Source: Natroniella acetigena (lineage in GTDB: Bacteria; Bacillota; Halanaerobiia; Halobacteroidales; Halobacteroidaceae). From it: a DNA stretch of 54,160 nt. The notes beneath the pieces are model-generated. The model searched no databases. It saw nothing but the letters and a program-made list of their open reading frames with translations, and was not told where the DNA came from. Positions 26,713-36,447 of the stretch are shown here, one piece after another; position 1 is the stretch's first letter; each line of letters opens with the position of its first letter. The position numbers and the translations under genes were made by a program. Location: the NCBI RefSeq assembly GCF_023227745.1, contig NZ_JALKBX010000011.1, forward strand, positions 1-54,160. Reading direction: 5' to 3'.

Positions 26713-27693
26713 ATGGAGAATTTAGCAGCATTAACAGATTTAGCAGTTGAATCTAGGAATATAGCTATAGAGAGGACAGGGGGAGAGATATCTGGAGTTA
26801 CGCTTGATGAAACTGAAATTGATCATGCTAAAATTACCAGAGTTGAAGTTTTGAATGAACAAGCTGGTCAACAGATAGGAAAGTCTCCTGGTAATTATAT
26901 TACAATAGAATCTGGAGATTTTCGATCTGGGGATCGCCAAATTCATGAGTATCTTAGTGGGGTGGTGGCTGATGAGCTCAATAATATTATAGACTTTTCC
27001 TCACTTGGTCAAAAAAGTGGCGGAGAATCAATTTTAGTAATCGGTTTAGGAAATTGGAATACAACACCAGATGCTCTAGGGCCAAGGGTCTCTCATCACT
27101 TATTAGTTACTCGCCACTTATATGATGATACACCCCAAGAGTCGAGAGAAGGAATGAGGTCTGTCTGTTCATTAGCTCCAGGTGTTTTAGGATTAACAGG
27201 AATTGAAACAGCTGAAATTATTCGAGGGGTAGTTGATCGAGTTCATCCGCAATTAATAATTGCCATTGATTCGTTAGCTGCTAGAGAAAGCTCGAGGTTA
27301 GCTTCAACAATTCAAATTAGTGATACAGGGATTTATCCTGGTTCTGGATTAGGAAAGCAGAGAATTGGAATTACTGAACAAGATATGGGAGTTCCAGTAA
27401 TTGCAATGGGGATGCCTACAGTAATTAATTCAGTTAATATAGTTAATGATACTATTAATCAATTGGCAAATAATCAAAATGTTGCTGCTGAAGTGCAACA
27501 GATGATTCAGCAAACTAATGTTTCTGAACAATTAATCGAACAGGTTTTACAGCCGTTTTTAGGAGATTTGATAGTTACGCCTAAAGGAATTGATAAGCTG
27601 ATCGGTGATATTAGCAGAGTGATAGCAGGAGGTATCAATGTAGCCTTACATCCCGATGTTAAAGCAGAGGATGTATCATTATATTTACAATAA
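26713..27693 (+). CDS. gpr: Spore protease GPR
   Basis: Germination protease that degrades alpha/beta SASPs when spores germinate; 326 aa. The N-terminal propeptide region (LTDLAVESRNIA) is followed by family blocks such as GNYITIESG, GLGNWNTTPDALGPRV, LAPGVLGLTGIETAEI and AIDSLAARESSRL. The substrate genes are on the opposite strand about 1.6 kb upstream. AAAGGAG provides the ribosome binding site. A strong terminator lies 15 bp after the stop. Confidence 0.97.
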   Translation: MENLAALTDLAVESRNIAIERTGGEISGVTLDETEIDHAKITRVEVLNEQAGQQIGKSPGNYITIESGDFRSGDRQIHEYLSGVVADELNNIIDFSSLGQKSGGESILVIGLGNWNTTPDALGPRVSHHLLVTRHLYDDTPQESREGMRSVCSLAPGVLGLTGIETAEIIRGVVDRVHPQLIIAIDSLAARESSRLASTIQISDTGIYPGSGLGKQRIGITEQDMGVPVIAMGMPTVINSVNIVNDTINQLANNQNVAAEVQQMIQQTNVSEQLIEQVLQPFLGDLIVTPKGIDKLIGDISRVIAGGINVALHPDVKAEDVSLYLQ

Positions 27694-27708
27694 AGCTTAT
27701 AGATTTAA

Positions 27709-27747
27709 GATAGCTCTAACCTTAGCTAAGGTTAGAGCTATCTTTTT
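27709..27747 (+). terminator. Rho-independent terminator after gpr
   Basis: A perfect 34-bp palindrome (GATAGCTCTAACCTTAG and its complement) followed by TTTTT. Confidence 0.9.
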
Positions 27748-27878
27748 GTAATCGATTTTTAAATACTCATTATTAAGTATTCAATATTAAATGCTTTGTT
27801 TAAAGGTTATAAATTTATTCTAAAGCACATAAATTTTTTATAGTTAAAGAAATTATTACTAGATGTTTTAGATGATTG

Positions 27879-27905
27879 AAAGTTGCTAGAAAGCAACTTT
27901 ATTTT
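27879..27905 (+). terminator. Hairpin with T-rich tail upstream of spoIIP
   Basis: The 8-bp stem AAAGTTGC/GCAACTTT with a 6-nt loop is followed by ATTTTAG, 31 bp before the spoIIP start. It may be a second terminator for the gpr unit or part of the spoIIP leader. Confidence 0.45.
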
Positions 27906-27935
27906 AGTGATGATTCAAAATAGGAAGTGGTATTT

Positions 27936-29111
27936 ATGTTCAAGAATCGTTCTAATTTTTTAATTAGTATACTTATACTCTATGCTATTTTATTATTAAT
28001 TTTTGGAACACTAATAATTAATAAATATAATTTTTCAGTTAAGAGGATACCATTAGAAGATTTTTTAAAGGAGAGTAATTTAGTCTCTTATTTGGTTGAT
28101 TTAGTATATTTAGATGATTTGCATTCAAAGCTTGTTTTAAAGAAAGGTTTTCCAATCGTTAGAGTCAGTTCAAATCTAGTTTTAGAAGAAGGTACAGTAT
28201 CTAAAACTGATCTTGCTTTTAATTTTATGGTAGGGTTGCCTCCTTCTTTTTTTAGTAAAGGAGAGGAGCAAGAAGAGAACAGAGAGGTCAGCTCATCTAA
28301 TTTAGCAGAGATAGATAATGAACAAGAGAAGCTAGAAGCAGAAAGTAGCCATCAGAATGAGCGAGTTGAAATAAAACTTTCCAATCAAGATCCAATAGCA
28401 CAAGATAAGGAGCCAAAAGCACAAAATTTATTAGAATATTTAAAGGAGCTAGAAGATGAAAGAGAAGAAGATATTGCTTTTGATAAAGAACAAGAATTTA
28501 CTACTTCAGTTGTAGGAATTTATCATACTCATACAGCAGAAAATTATGAAGAACCGGCCAATGATTTTCGGGCCCAACCAGGTGAAAGAGGGGATGTTGT
28601 AGTAGTAGGGAAGCGTTTAACTGAAGTGTTGGAGAATAATTATGATATTCCTGTTGCCCATTCAACTGAGGTTCATGATCGAACCTATGCTAGATCATAT
28701 ATCAGAGCTTTAGAAACAGGAGAGGAGATGGTAGAAGATAATCCTGAATTAAAGATGTTATTTGATATTCATCGTGATGCCATTCCTAATGCTACTAAAG
28801 ATTTAACAACAACTACAATTGATGGAGAGAAAGTAGCTAAGATTATGATTGTTGTAACCAATGATAATTATGGTCTTTCTCATCCTGAGTGGCAAAAAAA
28901 CTTTGACTTTGCTAAACGGTTGGCCCAGCAGATGGAAAAGAAGTATCCTGGCTTATTAAGGGAAGTTAAGTTGATCGATAATCGTAGATACAATCAACAT
29001 ATCCATCCACATGCTTTATTATTGGAGGTAGGAGGAACCCAAAATACCCTTGGGGAAGCGAAAAGATCAATTGATTTATTTGCAGATGTAATTGCCAAGA
29101 TGATTGAATAA
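27936..29111 (+). CDS. spoIIP: Stage II sporulation protein P
   Basis: Peptidoglycan amidase/endopeptidase of the DMP complex that drives engulfment; 391 aa. An N-terminal membrane anchor (FLISILILYAILLLIFG) precedes a long Glu/Ser/Gln-rich linker (about 110-185). The catalytic SpoIIP domain starts at VGIYHTHTAENY and includes DIHRDAIP and HALLLEVGG. ATG 27936 follows AGGAAGTGG; GTG 27927 overlaps it. The order gpr-spoIIP-lepA-hemW-hrcA is conserved in many Firmicutes. Confidence 0.95.
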   Translation: MFKNRSNFLISILILYAILLLIFGTLIINKYNFSVKRIPLEDFLKESNLVSYLVDLVYLDDLHSKLVLKKGFPIVRVSSNLVLEEGTVSKTDLAFNFMVGLPPSFFSKGEEQEENREVSSSNLAEIDNEQEKLEAESSHQNERVEIKLSNQDPIAQDKEPKAQNLLEYLKELEDEREEDIAFDKEQEFTTSVVGIYHTHTAENYEEPANDFRAQPGERGDVVVVGKRLTEVLENNYDIPVAHSTEVHDRTYARSYIRALETGEEMVEDNPELKMLFDIHRDAIPNATKDLTTTTIDGEKVAKIMIVVTNDNYGLSHPEWQKNFDFAKRLAQQMEKKYPGLLREVKLIDNRRYNQHIHPHALLLEVGGTQNTLGEAKRSIDLFADVIAKMIE

Positions 29112-29184
29112 GGGATTTAGGACAAAATTTGCTATCTTGATTAATAATAAGTGGAGTGTTATAATTATATAATGAATTCATTCC

Positions 29185-29225
29185 CGTTAACTTAAGATGA
29201 TTTTTGCTATTATAGGGGTTTGGAG
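29185..29225 (+). promoter_or_regulatory. lepA upstream block shared with era
   Basis: A 41-bp block (CGTTAACTTAAGATG...TATTATAGGGGTTTGGAG) is 38/41 identical to the block at 50240-50280 upstream of era. It contains TTAACT, 15 bp, then TATTAT, so it may be a shared promoter. In lepA it is followed directly by the ribosome binding site AAGGAGG. Confidence 0.5.
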
Positions 29226-29248
29226 ATTAGAAAATAAGGAGGGTCAGG

Positions 29249-31051
29249 ATGGGTACAGTTAACCAAGAGAATGTCAGAAATTTTTCGATTATTGCACATA
29301 TTGATCATGGAAAATCTACTTTAGCGGATAGATTATTGGAGTTTACAGGAACTATATCGGAACGGGAGATGGAAGAACAGTTATTAGATACGATGGATTT
29401 AGAAAGGGAACGAGGGATTACTATTAAGGCACAAGCAGTGAGGATGAGCTATCAAGCTGATGATGGAGAGGAATATATTTTAAATTTAATAGATACTCCT
29501 GGACATGTTGACTTTTCGTATGAAGTATCTAGAAGTTTAGCTGCTTGTGAGGGAGCTTTATTAGTTATAGATGCTGCCCAAGGGATTGAAGCTCAAACTT
29601 TAGCCAATATTTACATGGCGTTAGAGAATGATTTGGAATTAATCCCTGTCATTAATAAGATCGATCTGCCTAATGCTAATCCAGATAAGGTTAAGGAAGA
29701 GTTGATTGATATTGGAATTGATCCTGATGAAGCAATTCTAACCAGTGCTATTGAAGGAATAGGTATTAAAGATGTATTAGAAGCAGTTGTTGATAGAGTA
29801 CCTCTACCTTCTGGAGAAGAGGACGAGCCATTAAAAGCATTGATCTTTGATTCTTTATATGATCCTTATCGAGGAGTTATTTCTTATTATAGAGTGGTTG
29901 ATGGAGTGATTAAACCAGGCATGGAGATTAAGATGATGGCTACTGATACAGTTTTTGAGGTTGGTGAAGTAGGTACTTTCAGTCCTCAAATGAAGAAGGC
30001 AGAGCAATTATCAACAGGAGAGGTAGGGTATGTAGCAGCAAGTATTAAGGATGTCAAGAATGCTCAAGTTGGAGATACTATTACTGATGCTAATAATCCT
30101 ACTGCAAAACCTTTGCCAGGTTATCAGCCTGCTAAGCCGATGGTCTTTTGTGGTTTGTATCCAGTAGATGGGAAAGACTATGATCTATTACGGGATGCTT
30201 TAGAGAAGTTACAGCTTAATGATGCCTCTTTGACTTTTGAAGCAGAGACTTCTGAGGCTTTAGGTTTTGGTTATCGGACTGGATTTTTAGGACTACTGCA
30301 TATGGAGATTATCCAAGAGAGATTGGAGCGGGAATATGATCTAGATTTAGTGACTACTGCTCCAAGTGTAATTTATAAGGTACATCACGAGAATGGGGAA
30401 GTTTTGAAAGTTGAAAATCCAGCCAATATGCCTGACAAGCATCAGATTGAAAAGATTGAGGAACCGATTGTGGAGGCTCAGCTCTTATTGCCAGAAGAGT
30501 ATGTTGGAGCAGCAATGGAGTTGGCCCAAGATAAACGGGGACAATTCAAGAATATGGAGTATCTAGATCAGGTTAGAGTAAAATTAACTTATGATCTTCC
30601 TCTAAGTGAAATTGTCCTTGATTTCTTTGATAAATTAAAGTCTAATACTAGAGGTTATGCTACTTTTGATTATGAATTTAAGGGTTATCAAGAGGCAGAT
30701 TTGGTTAAATTAAATATTTTGGTTAATAAGGAATCAGTTGATGCTCTATCTTGTATAGTTCATCGTGACTTTGCTTATGAAATTGGACGTGAGTTGACTA
30801 AGAAGTTAAAGGAGAATATTCCTGAGCAGATGTTTAAGGTACCGGTACAGGCTGCTATTGGTAATGATATTATTGCTCGTCAGACAATCAGGGCCAAGCG
30901 TAAGGACGTACTTCAAAAATGTTATGGGGGAGATGTTTCGCGAAAGAAGAAGTTGCTTAAAAAGCAAAAAGAGGGTAAGAAGAGAATGAAACAGGTCGGT
31001 AGTGTTGACATTCCACAAGAAGCATTTATGTCAGTGCTAGAGATAGATTAA
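29249..31051 (+). CDS. lepA: Elongation factor 4 (LepA)
   Basis: Ribosome-associated translational GTPase of 600 aa. G1 [11 protein letters not shown]3 DTPGHVDF and G4 NKIDLP are present, then EF-G-like domains II, III and V, and the LepA-specific C-terminal domain ([37 protein letters not shown]). AAGGAGG is the ribosome binding site. hemW starts 12 bp downstream, so the two are co-transcribed. Confidence 0.98.
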   Translation: MGTVNQENVRNFSIIAHIDHGKSTLADRLLEFTGTISEREMEEQLLDTMDLERERGITIKAQAVRMSYQADDGEEYILNLIDTPGHVDFSYEVSRSLAACEGALLVIDAAQGIEAQTLANIYMALENDLELIPVINKIDLPNANPDKVKEELIDIGIDPDEAILTSAIEGIGIKDVLEAVVDRVPLPSGEEDEPLKALIFDSLYDPYRGVISYYRVVDGVIKPGMEIKMMATDTVFEVGEVGTFSPQMKKAEQLSTGEVGYVAASIKDVKNAQVGDTITDANNPTAKPLPGYQPAKPMVFCGLYPVDGKDYDLLRDALEKLQLNDASLTFEAETSEALGFGYRTGFLGLLHMEIIQERLEREYDLDLVTTAPSVIYKVHHENGEVLKVENPANMPDKHQIEKIEEPIVEAQLLLPEEYVGAAMELAQDKRGQFKNMEYLDQVRVKLTYDLPLSEIVLDFFDKLKSNTRGYATFDYEFKGYQEADLVKLNILVNKESVDALSCIVHRDFAYEIGRELTKKLKENIPEQMFKVPVQAAIGNDIIARQTIRAKRKDVLQKCYGGDVSRKKKLLKKQKEGKKRMKQVGSVDIPQEAFMSVLEID

Positions 31052-31063
31052 GGAGTCTATGTA

Positions 31064-32200
31064 ATGAACAAATTTGCTCTGTATATTCATATACCTTTTT
31101 GTAGTTTTAAATGTTATTATTGTGATTTTAATTCAGTTAAATTTAAAGAAAGTTTAGTGGAACAATTTTTACAAGCTTTACAGCAAGAAATAAAATTAAT
31201 AGCCAATAAATATACTCCTGTAATCAGGAGTATATTTATTGGTGGTGGGACGCCCAGTATTTTATCTGGGAAGCAGTTAGTTAGAATCTTAAATCAATGT
31301 GAGCAAGAATTTGACTGTCAATCTGAAATTGAGATTACTGTTGAGGCTAACCCTGAAACAGTAACTGCTCAGAAACTAAAATTATTGAAAAAAGGTGGAG
31401 TTAATAGGTTGAGTTTTGGGGTGCAGTCTTTTGATGATCAGTTGTTGAAAAAGTTGGGTAGAAGGCATACGGTTCAAGAAGTAATTGCAGCCTTTAATTT
31501 AGCACGAGAGATAGGATTTTCTAATCTTAACTTTGATTTAATGTTTGCTCTGCCTGACCAATCTCTAACAGATTGGGAGAAGACCTTAGTTCAAGCTTGT
31601 CAGCTTGGTCCTGAACATTTAGCTACTTATAATTTAAAGATTGAAGAGGGAACAGTCTTTGCTCAGCAATTACAGCAAGGAAAGATAGATTATTGTGAAC
31701 AAGAATTGGATTTAGCGATGTATCAAAAGACGTTACAATTATTAGCAGAAGAAGGATATCAACAGTATGAGATCTCTAATTTTGCCCGACAAGGAGCAGA
31801 ATCTGTTCACAATCAGATCTACTGGAAGAATGAGCCTTATTTGGCTCTTGGCCCAGGAGCACATTTTTGTGATGGATGGGGGCGTGGTTATAATCTAGCA
31901 GAGATTGAGCAGTATTGCCAACAGCTTGAAGAAGATCAATTGCCATGGGCTGATCATCAGAAGTTGAGTCGGTTAGAAAAGATAGAAGAGACTATGATCT
32001 TAGGTTTGAGGTTGAAGGAAGGAATATCATTAATTGAATTTAAGGAAAAATATCAAACTTCTGTTTTTGATTTATATCAGAAAGAGCTTGATGATTTATT
32101 AGTACAAGGTTTGATTAAATTTAAAGCTGATAGAATGTCATTGACTGAGCAAGGTCTCTTGTTAGCTAATCAGGTATTAGCCAATTTTATTTTGAGTTAA
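31064..32200 (+). CDS. hemW: HemW-type radical SAM protein
   Basis: Radical SAM protein of 378 aa annotated historically as coproporphyrinogen III oxidase; HemW proteins act as heme chaperones. The cluster motif is IHIPFCSFKCYYCDF (C-x3-C-x2-C plus the fourth Cys-free HemW form). FIGGGTPSIL, VEANPETV and NRLSFGVQSFDD follow, with a HemN_C-like C-terminus. It is placed directly after lepA and before hrcA, as in B. subtilis and relatives. Confidence 0.95.
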   Translation: MNKFALYIHIPFCSFKCYYCDFNSVKFKESLVEQFLQALQQEIKLIANKYTPVIRSIFIGGGTPSILSGKQLVRILNQCEQEFDCQSEIEITVEANPETVTAQKLKLLKKGGVNRLSFGVQSFDDQLLKKLGRRHTVQEVIAAFNLAREIGFSNLNFDLMFALPDQSLTDWEKTLVQACQLGPEHLATYNLKIEEGTVFAQQLQQGKIDYCEQELDLAMYQKTLQLLAEEGYQQYEISNFARQGAESVHNQIYWKNEPYLALGPGAHFCDGWGRGYNLAEIEQYCQQLEEDQLPWADHQKLSRLEKIEETMILGLRLKEGISLIEFKEKYQTSVFDLYQKELDDLLVQGLIKFKADRMSLTEQGLLLANQVLANFILS

Positions 32201-32282
32201 TTATAGGTTTTATCTATAGGAGTATAGTACTGATTCTAGGAGTAAAATCTAGCTAACTTAAAGTAATCAAAAATTATTCTGT

Positions 32283-32311
32283 TTGACAAATGATCAAGGA
32301 AATGATATTTT
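32283..32311 (+). promoter_or_regulatory. Heat-shock operon promoter
   Basis: TTGACA at 32283-32288, 17-bp spacer, TATTTT at 32306-32311, immediately upstream of the CIRCE operator. The expected start point lies about nine bases before the operator. Confidence 0.6.
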
Positions 32312-32326
32312 AATTATAACATACTA

Positions 32327-32353
32327 TTAGCACTCGATAGCTTCGAGTGCTAA
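32327..32353 (+). promoter_or_regulatory. CIRCE operator (HrcA binding site)
   Basis: An exact TTAGCACTC-N9-GAGTGCTAA inverted repeat upstream of hrcA. HrcA represses its own operon through this site in Firmicutes, so hrcA-grpE and probably dnaK are under heat-shock control. Confidence 0.97.
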
Positions 32354-32373
32354 TACAAAAGGGGGTGATGGTT

Positions 32374-33411
32374 GTGCTGGAGATGACGGAGAGGAAAAAG
32401 AAGATTTTAAAGGTCATCATTAATGAATATGTGACTACAGCTGAGCCAATAGGTTCTCGAACATTGGCCCGTAAGTATGATTTTGGAGTCAGTTCGGCGA
32501 CAATCAGAAATGAAATGGCTGACTTAGAAGAAGCAGGTTATTTAGAGCAGCCCCATCGCTCTGCTGGGAGAGTACCATCGGATAAAGGATACAGATTTTA
32601 TGTTGATGCTTTGATGAATTTAAAGAAGGTTTCCAAGCAGAAAATGAAATTAATTGAGGAAAAATATTCATCTAGAAAAGATGGGATTCAAGAATTGATT
32701 CAACATACATCACAGATGTTGTCCGATTTAACAGAGTATACATCATTAGTATTAAGTCCTCAAATTAAAAAGAGTATCTTTCGTCACTTGCAATTAATTC
32801 CGATTGCAAGTAAGAAAATTCTAATAGTATTAGTTACAGATACAGGAGTGATTAGAAATAAAGTTATAGGCATTCCTGTAGCCATTGCTCCAGAAGAGTT
32901 AGAGAAGATATCACGTTTTTTAAATGAAAGGTTGTATGGTTTATCTTTACATCAGATTGATGATCAATTATTAGAGGAGATTAATAAGCAGCTTGTTAGT
33001 AGGTTTGATGTAGCTGAAAAATTAAAATTACTGAACAAGGAGATATTTGAGAATAATTTTTCTACATCTGGGAAAATATATTTGGGAGGCACTGCCTATA
33101 TATTAGATCAGCCTGAATTTAGTGATATTAAAAAGTTGCGTACTGTATTAGAGATTTTGGAACAAAAGAAGTTATTACGTGATGTCTTAGCAAATTATGA
33201 AGGAAGTTCAGAGCTTAAAATACTAATAGGAAGTGAAAATAATTTTGAGGAAATTAAAGATTGTAGTATGGTAATTGCTACTTATCATTTAAATAATAGA
33301 CCAATTGGAAAGATAGGAGTGTTAGGGCCAACTAGGATGGAATATTCTAGAGTAGTAGGTTCTGTTAAGTATGTGGCTGAAATCTTGAGTAATATTTTAA
33401 CAAATCAATAA
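32374..33411 (+). CDS. hrcA: Heat-inducible transcription repressor HrcA
   Basis: CIRCE-binding repressor of 345 aa with an N-terminal winged helix (TERKKKILKVIINEY, EPIGSRTLARKY, SSATIRNEMADLEEAGYLEQ) and a GAF-like core and dimerisation region. GTG 32374 is chosen: GGGGGTGAT lies at 32361-32369 and gives MLEMTERKKK, close to the family N-terminus. ATG 32383 is an alternative. It is autoregulated by the CIRCE element upstream, and grpE follows after 20 bp. Confidence 0.96.
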   Translation: MLEMTERKKKILKVIINEYVTTAEPIGSRTLARKYDFGVSSATIRNEMADLEEAGYLEQPHRSAGRVPSDKGYRFYVDALMNLKKVSKQKMKLIEEKYSSRKDGIQELIQHTSQMLSDLTEYTSLVLSPQIKKSIFRHLQLIPIASKKILIVLVTDTGVIRNKVIGIPVAIAPEELEKISRFLNERLYGLSLHQIDDQLLEEINKQLVSRFDVAEKLKLLNKEIFENNFSTSGKIYLGGTAYILDQPEFSDIKKLRTVLEILEQKKLLRDVLANYEGSSELKILIGSENNFEEIKDCSMVIATYHLNNRPIGKIGVLGPTRMEYSRVVGSVKYVAEILSNILTNQ

Positions 33412-33431
33412 TGAGGAAGTAGGTGATAGTG

Positions 33432-34028
33432 ATGGGAGAGCAAGAAAAGAAGGAAGAACTTCAGCAGGAGCAAGTTGAGGAGGATGGAGTAGAGGATGGA
33501 GTAGAGGATGAAACTGCTGAAGAGGAAGTAGACTCTAAAGATGTAATTAAGAGTTTAGAAGAAGAAATTAAAGAATTGGAAGAAGAGGTAACCTCTGCTA
33601 AGGAGGAAAAAGAAAAATATTTAAAACGAGTCAAAAGGTTGAAGGCTGATTTTTCTAATTATAAAAAGAGAATGACTAAGGAACAAGAGAAGATAGTCAG
33701 CAACGCTAACAAAGAGCTTATCTTAGACTTGTTACCTGTAATTGATAATTTTGAGCGCGCTTTAGTAAGCTCTAAGAATAGTGATGATTCTTCTGATGTA
33801 TTGCAGGGAGTAGAAATGATCTATAAGCAACTTCTTAAAGTGCTAACTACTAATGATATTGAAGAGATTGAAGCAATCGGAGAAGAGTTTGATCCTAATT
33901 ACCACGAAGCGGTGGGTAGGGTAGAGAGCGAAGAATATGATTCTGGAATAGTTGTAGATGAAATGCAGAAAGGTTACTTATTTAAAGGAGCGTTACTTAG
34001 ACCAGCAATGGTTAGAGTAGCAGAATAA
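33432..34028 (+). CDS. grpE: Nucleotide exchange factor GrpE
   Basis: DnaK co-chaperone of 198 aa. A very acidic N-terminal extension (about 55 residues rich in Glu) precedes the long coiled coil (EEEIKELEEEVTSAKEEKEK) and the C-terminal beta domain (NDIEEIEAIGEEFDPNYHEA, KGYLFKGALLRPAMVRVAE). ATG 33432 is preferred over GTG 33423, which overlaps the ribosome binding site. The last codons and following bases are imperfectly duplicated about 110 bp downstream. Confidence 0.95.
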   Translation: MGEQEKKEELQQEQVEEDGVEDGVEDETAEEEVDSKDVIKSLEEEIKELEEEVTSAKEEKEKYLKRVKRLKADFSNYKKRMTKEQEKIVSNANKELILDLLPVIDNFERALVSSKNSDDSSDVLQGVEMIYKQLLKVLTTNDIEEIEAIGEEFDPNYHEAVGRVESEEYDSGIVVDEMQKGYLFKGALLRPAMVRVAE

Positions 34029-34159
34029 AGTAAAAATAATGCAATTGCTTGGTCTAGGAATATTAATAATAGTAATCAAATTACAACCAACACAACTAGG
34101 GTGGATTTTTACCCTAGGTGGGTTAGAGTAGTAGAATAAATGAAAATAAAGCAATTACA
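34010..34159 (+). repeat. Direct duplication of the grpE 3' end, with hairpin between copies
   Basis: GGTTAGAGTAGCAGAATAAA (34010 onward) recurs as GGTTAGAGTAGTAGAATAAA (34121 onward), and both continue with GAAAATAA/TAAAAATAAT and GCAATT. Between them, at 34096-34117, is a 7-bp hairpin CTAGGGT/ACCCTAG with its T-run inside the loop. The remaining grpE-dnaK gap contains no second CIRCE element. Confidence 0.6.
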
Positions 34160-34263
34160 TATAGCAAGATATAACCTTGGTTAAATAATTGTAAGTTAAT
34201 TGAGGTGTCAAGAGATTGATAAAAATATATAATATGATGTTAGTATAAGGAGGATGATGGAAA

Positions 34264-36126
34264 ATGGGAAAAATAATTGGTATTGATTTAGGAACAACTA
34301 ACTCTTGTGTTGCAGTTATAGAAGGTGGAGAACCAAAGGTTATTCCTAATAAACAAGGGGCAAGAACGACTCCTTCAGTTGTAGGTTATTCTAAAAAAGG
34401 TGAGAGATTGGTTGGAGAACCTGCTAAACGGCAGGCAATTACTAATCCTGAGCAAACAGTACAATCTATTAAAAGGCATATGGGAGAAGATTATACAGTA
34501 GAATTAGATGGTAAGGATCGAACTCCGCAAGAAGTTTCTGCTATGATTCTGCAGGATTTAAAAAGTTATGCTGAAGATTACTTAGGGGAAAAGGTCGAGA
34601 AAGCTGTAATTACGGTTCCTGCTTACTTTAGTGATGCTCAGCGACAAGCTACTAAGGATGCTGGAAAAATTGCAGGATTAGAAGTAGCACGAATTATTAA
34701 TGAGCCGACTGCAGCTTCTTTAGCTTATGGTTTAGATGATGATAAAGATCAAACAGTTTTGGTTTATGATCTTGGTGGAGGTACTTTTGATGTTTCTATT
34801 TTAGAACTTGGTGGTGGCGTATTTGAAGTAGTTGCTACTCATGGTGATAATAAACTTGGTGGAGATGATTTTGACGAAAAGATTATTAATTATCTTGCTC
34901 AAGAGTTTGAAAAGAAACATGGAATTGATCTAAGGAAAGATGAGATGTCTTTACAACGTCTAAAGGATGCAGCAGAAAAAGCTAAGATAGAATTATCTGG
35001 TGTAGCGACAACAAATGTCAACTTACCATATATTACTCAGACTGAAGAAGGACCAAAGCACTTAGATATAGATATTACAAGATCGGAGTTTGAAAAGATG
35101 ATCTCGGGGTTGATTGACCAGACAATAAAAGCAACTCAGCGTTCATTAAACGATGCAGGCTTGTCTAAGTCTGAAATTGACCAAGTCTTATTAGTTGGTG
35201 GTTCTACTCGAGTTCCAGCAGTACAAGAAGCAGTTAAAAATAAGATCGGTAAAGTTCCTAATAAAGGAATTAATCCAGATGAATGTGTAGCGATGGGTGC
35301 TGCTATTCAAGGTGGAGTTTTAAATGATGAAGTTGATGATATAGTCTTATTAGATGTGACTCCATTATCTTTAGGAATTGAAACAATGGGAGGAGTATTC
35401 ACTAAGTTAATTGCTCGTAATACTACAATCCCAACTGAAAAGAGTAAGATCTTCTCTACTGCTGCTGATAATCAAACAACGGTTGATATTCATGTCTTAC
35501 AGGGAGAAAGAGAGATGGCCAAAGATAATAAAACGCTTGGCAGATTCCAATTGACAGATATTCCACCTGCACCACGGGGAGTACCTCAAATTGAGGTAGC
35601 CTTCAAGATAGATGACAATGGTATTGTTCATGTTTCTGCTACAGATAAAGGAACAGGAAATGAACAGGATATTACAATCAAATCTGAGACAGGATTATCA
35701 GATGAAGAAATTGAAGAGATGGTTAAAGAAGCAGAAGAGCATGCAGAGGAAGATCAGAAGAAGAAGGAAGCTGTTGAAACAGTGACCAGTGCAGATAGCT
35801 TAGTACATCAGGTTGAAAAGACGTTAGAAGAAGCTGGTGAACAAGTCGATCAATCTGTAGTAGGTGAGATTGAAACGGCTAAGGAGGCATTGGAAGATGT
35901 ATTAGAGGATGTTAATCTACATGATATTGATCCGGAGGAAATTAATGTTGAGCAGATTAAAGAAAAGCAAGAAGCATTAAGTCAAAAGCTACATGAGTTA
36001 ACAACTCAAATGTATCAACAAGCAGAGCAAGCTCAGCAAGGAGCAGAAACTACTGGAACTCAACAACAGGATGATGGCGATGATGTAGTAGATGTTGATT
36101 ATGAAGAGGTTGATGATCAAGAATAA
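34264..36126 (+). CDS. dnaK: Chaperone DnaK (Hsp70)
   Basis: Hsp70 of 620 aa. The ATPase domain starts [17 protein letters not shown] and includes [14 protein letters not shown] and [13 protein letters not shown]. The substrate-binding domain contains [17 protein letters not shown]. The C-terminal lid ends in a Gln- then Asp/Glu-rich tail. It lacks the extra actin-fold segment of Gram-negative DnaK, as in other Firmicutes. AAGGAGGATG is the ribosome binding site. A strong terminator follows and separates it from dnaJ. Confidence 0.99.
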   Translation: MGKIIGIDLGTTNSCVAVIEGGEPKVIPNKQGARTTPSVVGYSKKGERLVGEPAKRQAITNPEQTVQSIKRHMGEDYTVELDGKDRTPQEVSAMILQDLKSYAEDYLGEKVEKAVITVPAYFSDAQRQATKDAGKIAGLEVARIINEPTAASLAYGLDDDKDQTVLVYDLGGGTFDVSILELGGGVFEVVATHGDNKLGGDDFDEKIINYLAQEFEKKHGIDLRKDEMSLQRLKDAAEKAKIELSGVATTNVNLPYITQTEEGPKHLDIDITRSEFEKMISGLIDQTIKATQRSLNDAGLSKSEIDQVLLVGGSTRVPAVQEAVKNKIGKVPNKGINPDECVAMGAAIQGGVLNDEVDDIVLLDVTPLSLGIETMGGVFTKLIARNTTIPTEKSKIFSTAADNQTTVDIHVLQGEREMAKDNKTLGRFQLTDIPPAPRGVPQIEVAFKIDDNGIVHVSATDKGTGNEQDITIKSETGLSDEEIEEMVKEAEEHAEEDQKKKEAVETVTSADSLVHQVEKTLEEAGEQVDQSVVGEIETAKEALEDVLEDVNLHDIDPEEINVEQIKEKQEALSQKLHELTTQMYQQAEQAQQGAETTGTQQQDDGDDVVDVDYEEVDDQE

Positions 36127-36160
36127 AACTAATGCAAATTAGTTTAGAAGTAGTAGAGTA

Positions 36161-36199
36161 GAGTCAAAGCCAAAAATTTTGGCTTTGACTCTGTTTTTA
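36161..36199 (+). terminator. Rho-independent terminator between dnaK and dnaJ
   Basis: A perfect 15-bp stem GAGTCAAAGCCAAAA/TTTTGGCTTTGACTC with a very short loop, followed by TGTTTTTA. Confidence 0.85.
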
Positions 36200-36294
36200 T
36201 GACCAATTATGAATACTCTCAGCTAAAAGAGAATATTGTAAGACAAAATATTTAGTCGTAGGATGCTTTGCAACTATTGATGGTTTAAGTGTTT

Positions 36295-36350
36295 GTGTTT
36301 TTATGATTTTGAACTCAATTGTAAATTGTAAATTGTAAATTGTACACTAA
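36295..36350 (+). repeat. Right-half copy of the iteron element between dnaK and dnaJ
   Basis: TTTTGAACTCAATTGTAAAT is followed by two more ATTGTAAA units and GTACACTAAG. These match the right arm of the dispersed elements but with A/T-shifted iterons and no cap hairpin. The rest of the 321-bp gap before dnaJ shows no gene and no clear promoter. Confidence 0.5.
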
Positions 36351-36447
36351 GACGAGGGTGCGAAGAAACTCAGTTATTTGCGAAGTATTGTAATAGCAAG
36401 CTTAGATTTAGCTGAGAGTACTGACTATTTGAAGGGCGGTGAGTGAA

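Noticed and set aside
34029-34263. Second CIRCE element upstream of dnaK
   Set aside because: Searched for TTAGCACTC/GAGTGCTAA on both strands of the gap; only the unrelated CTAGGGT/ACCCTAG hairpin is there.
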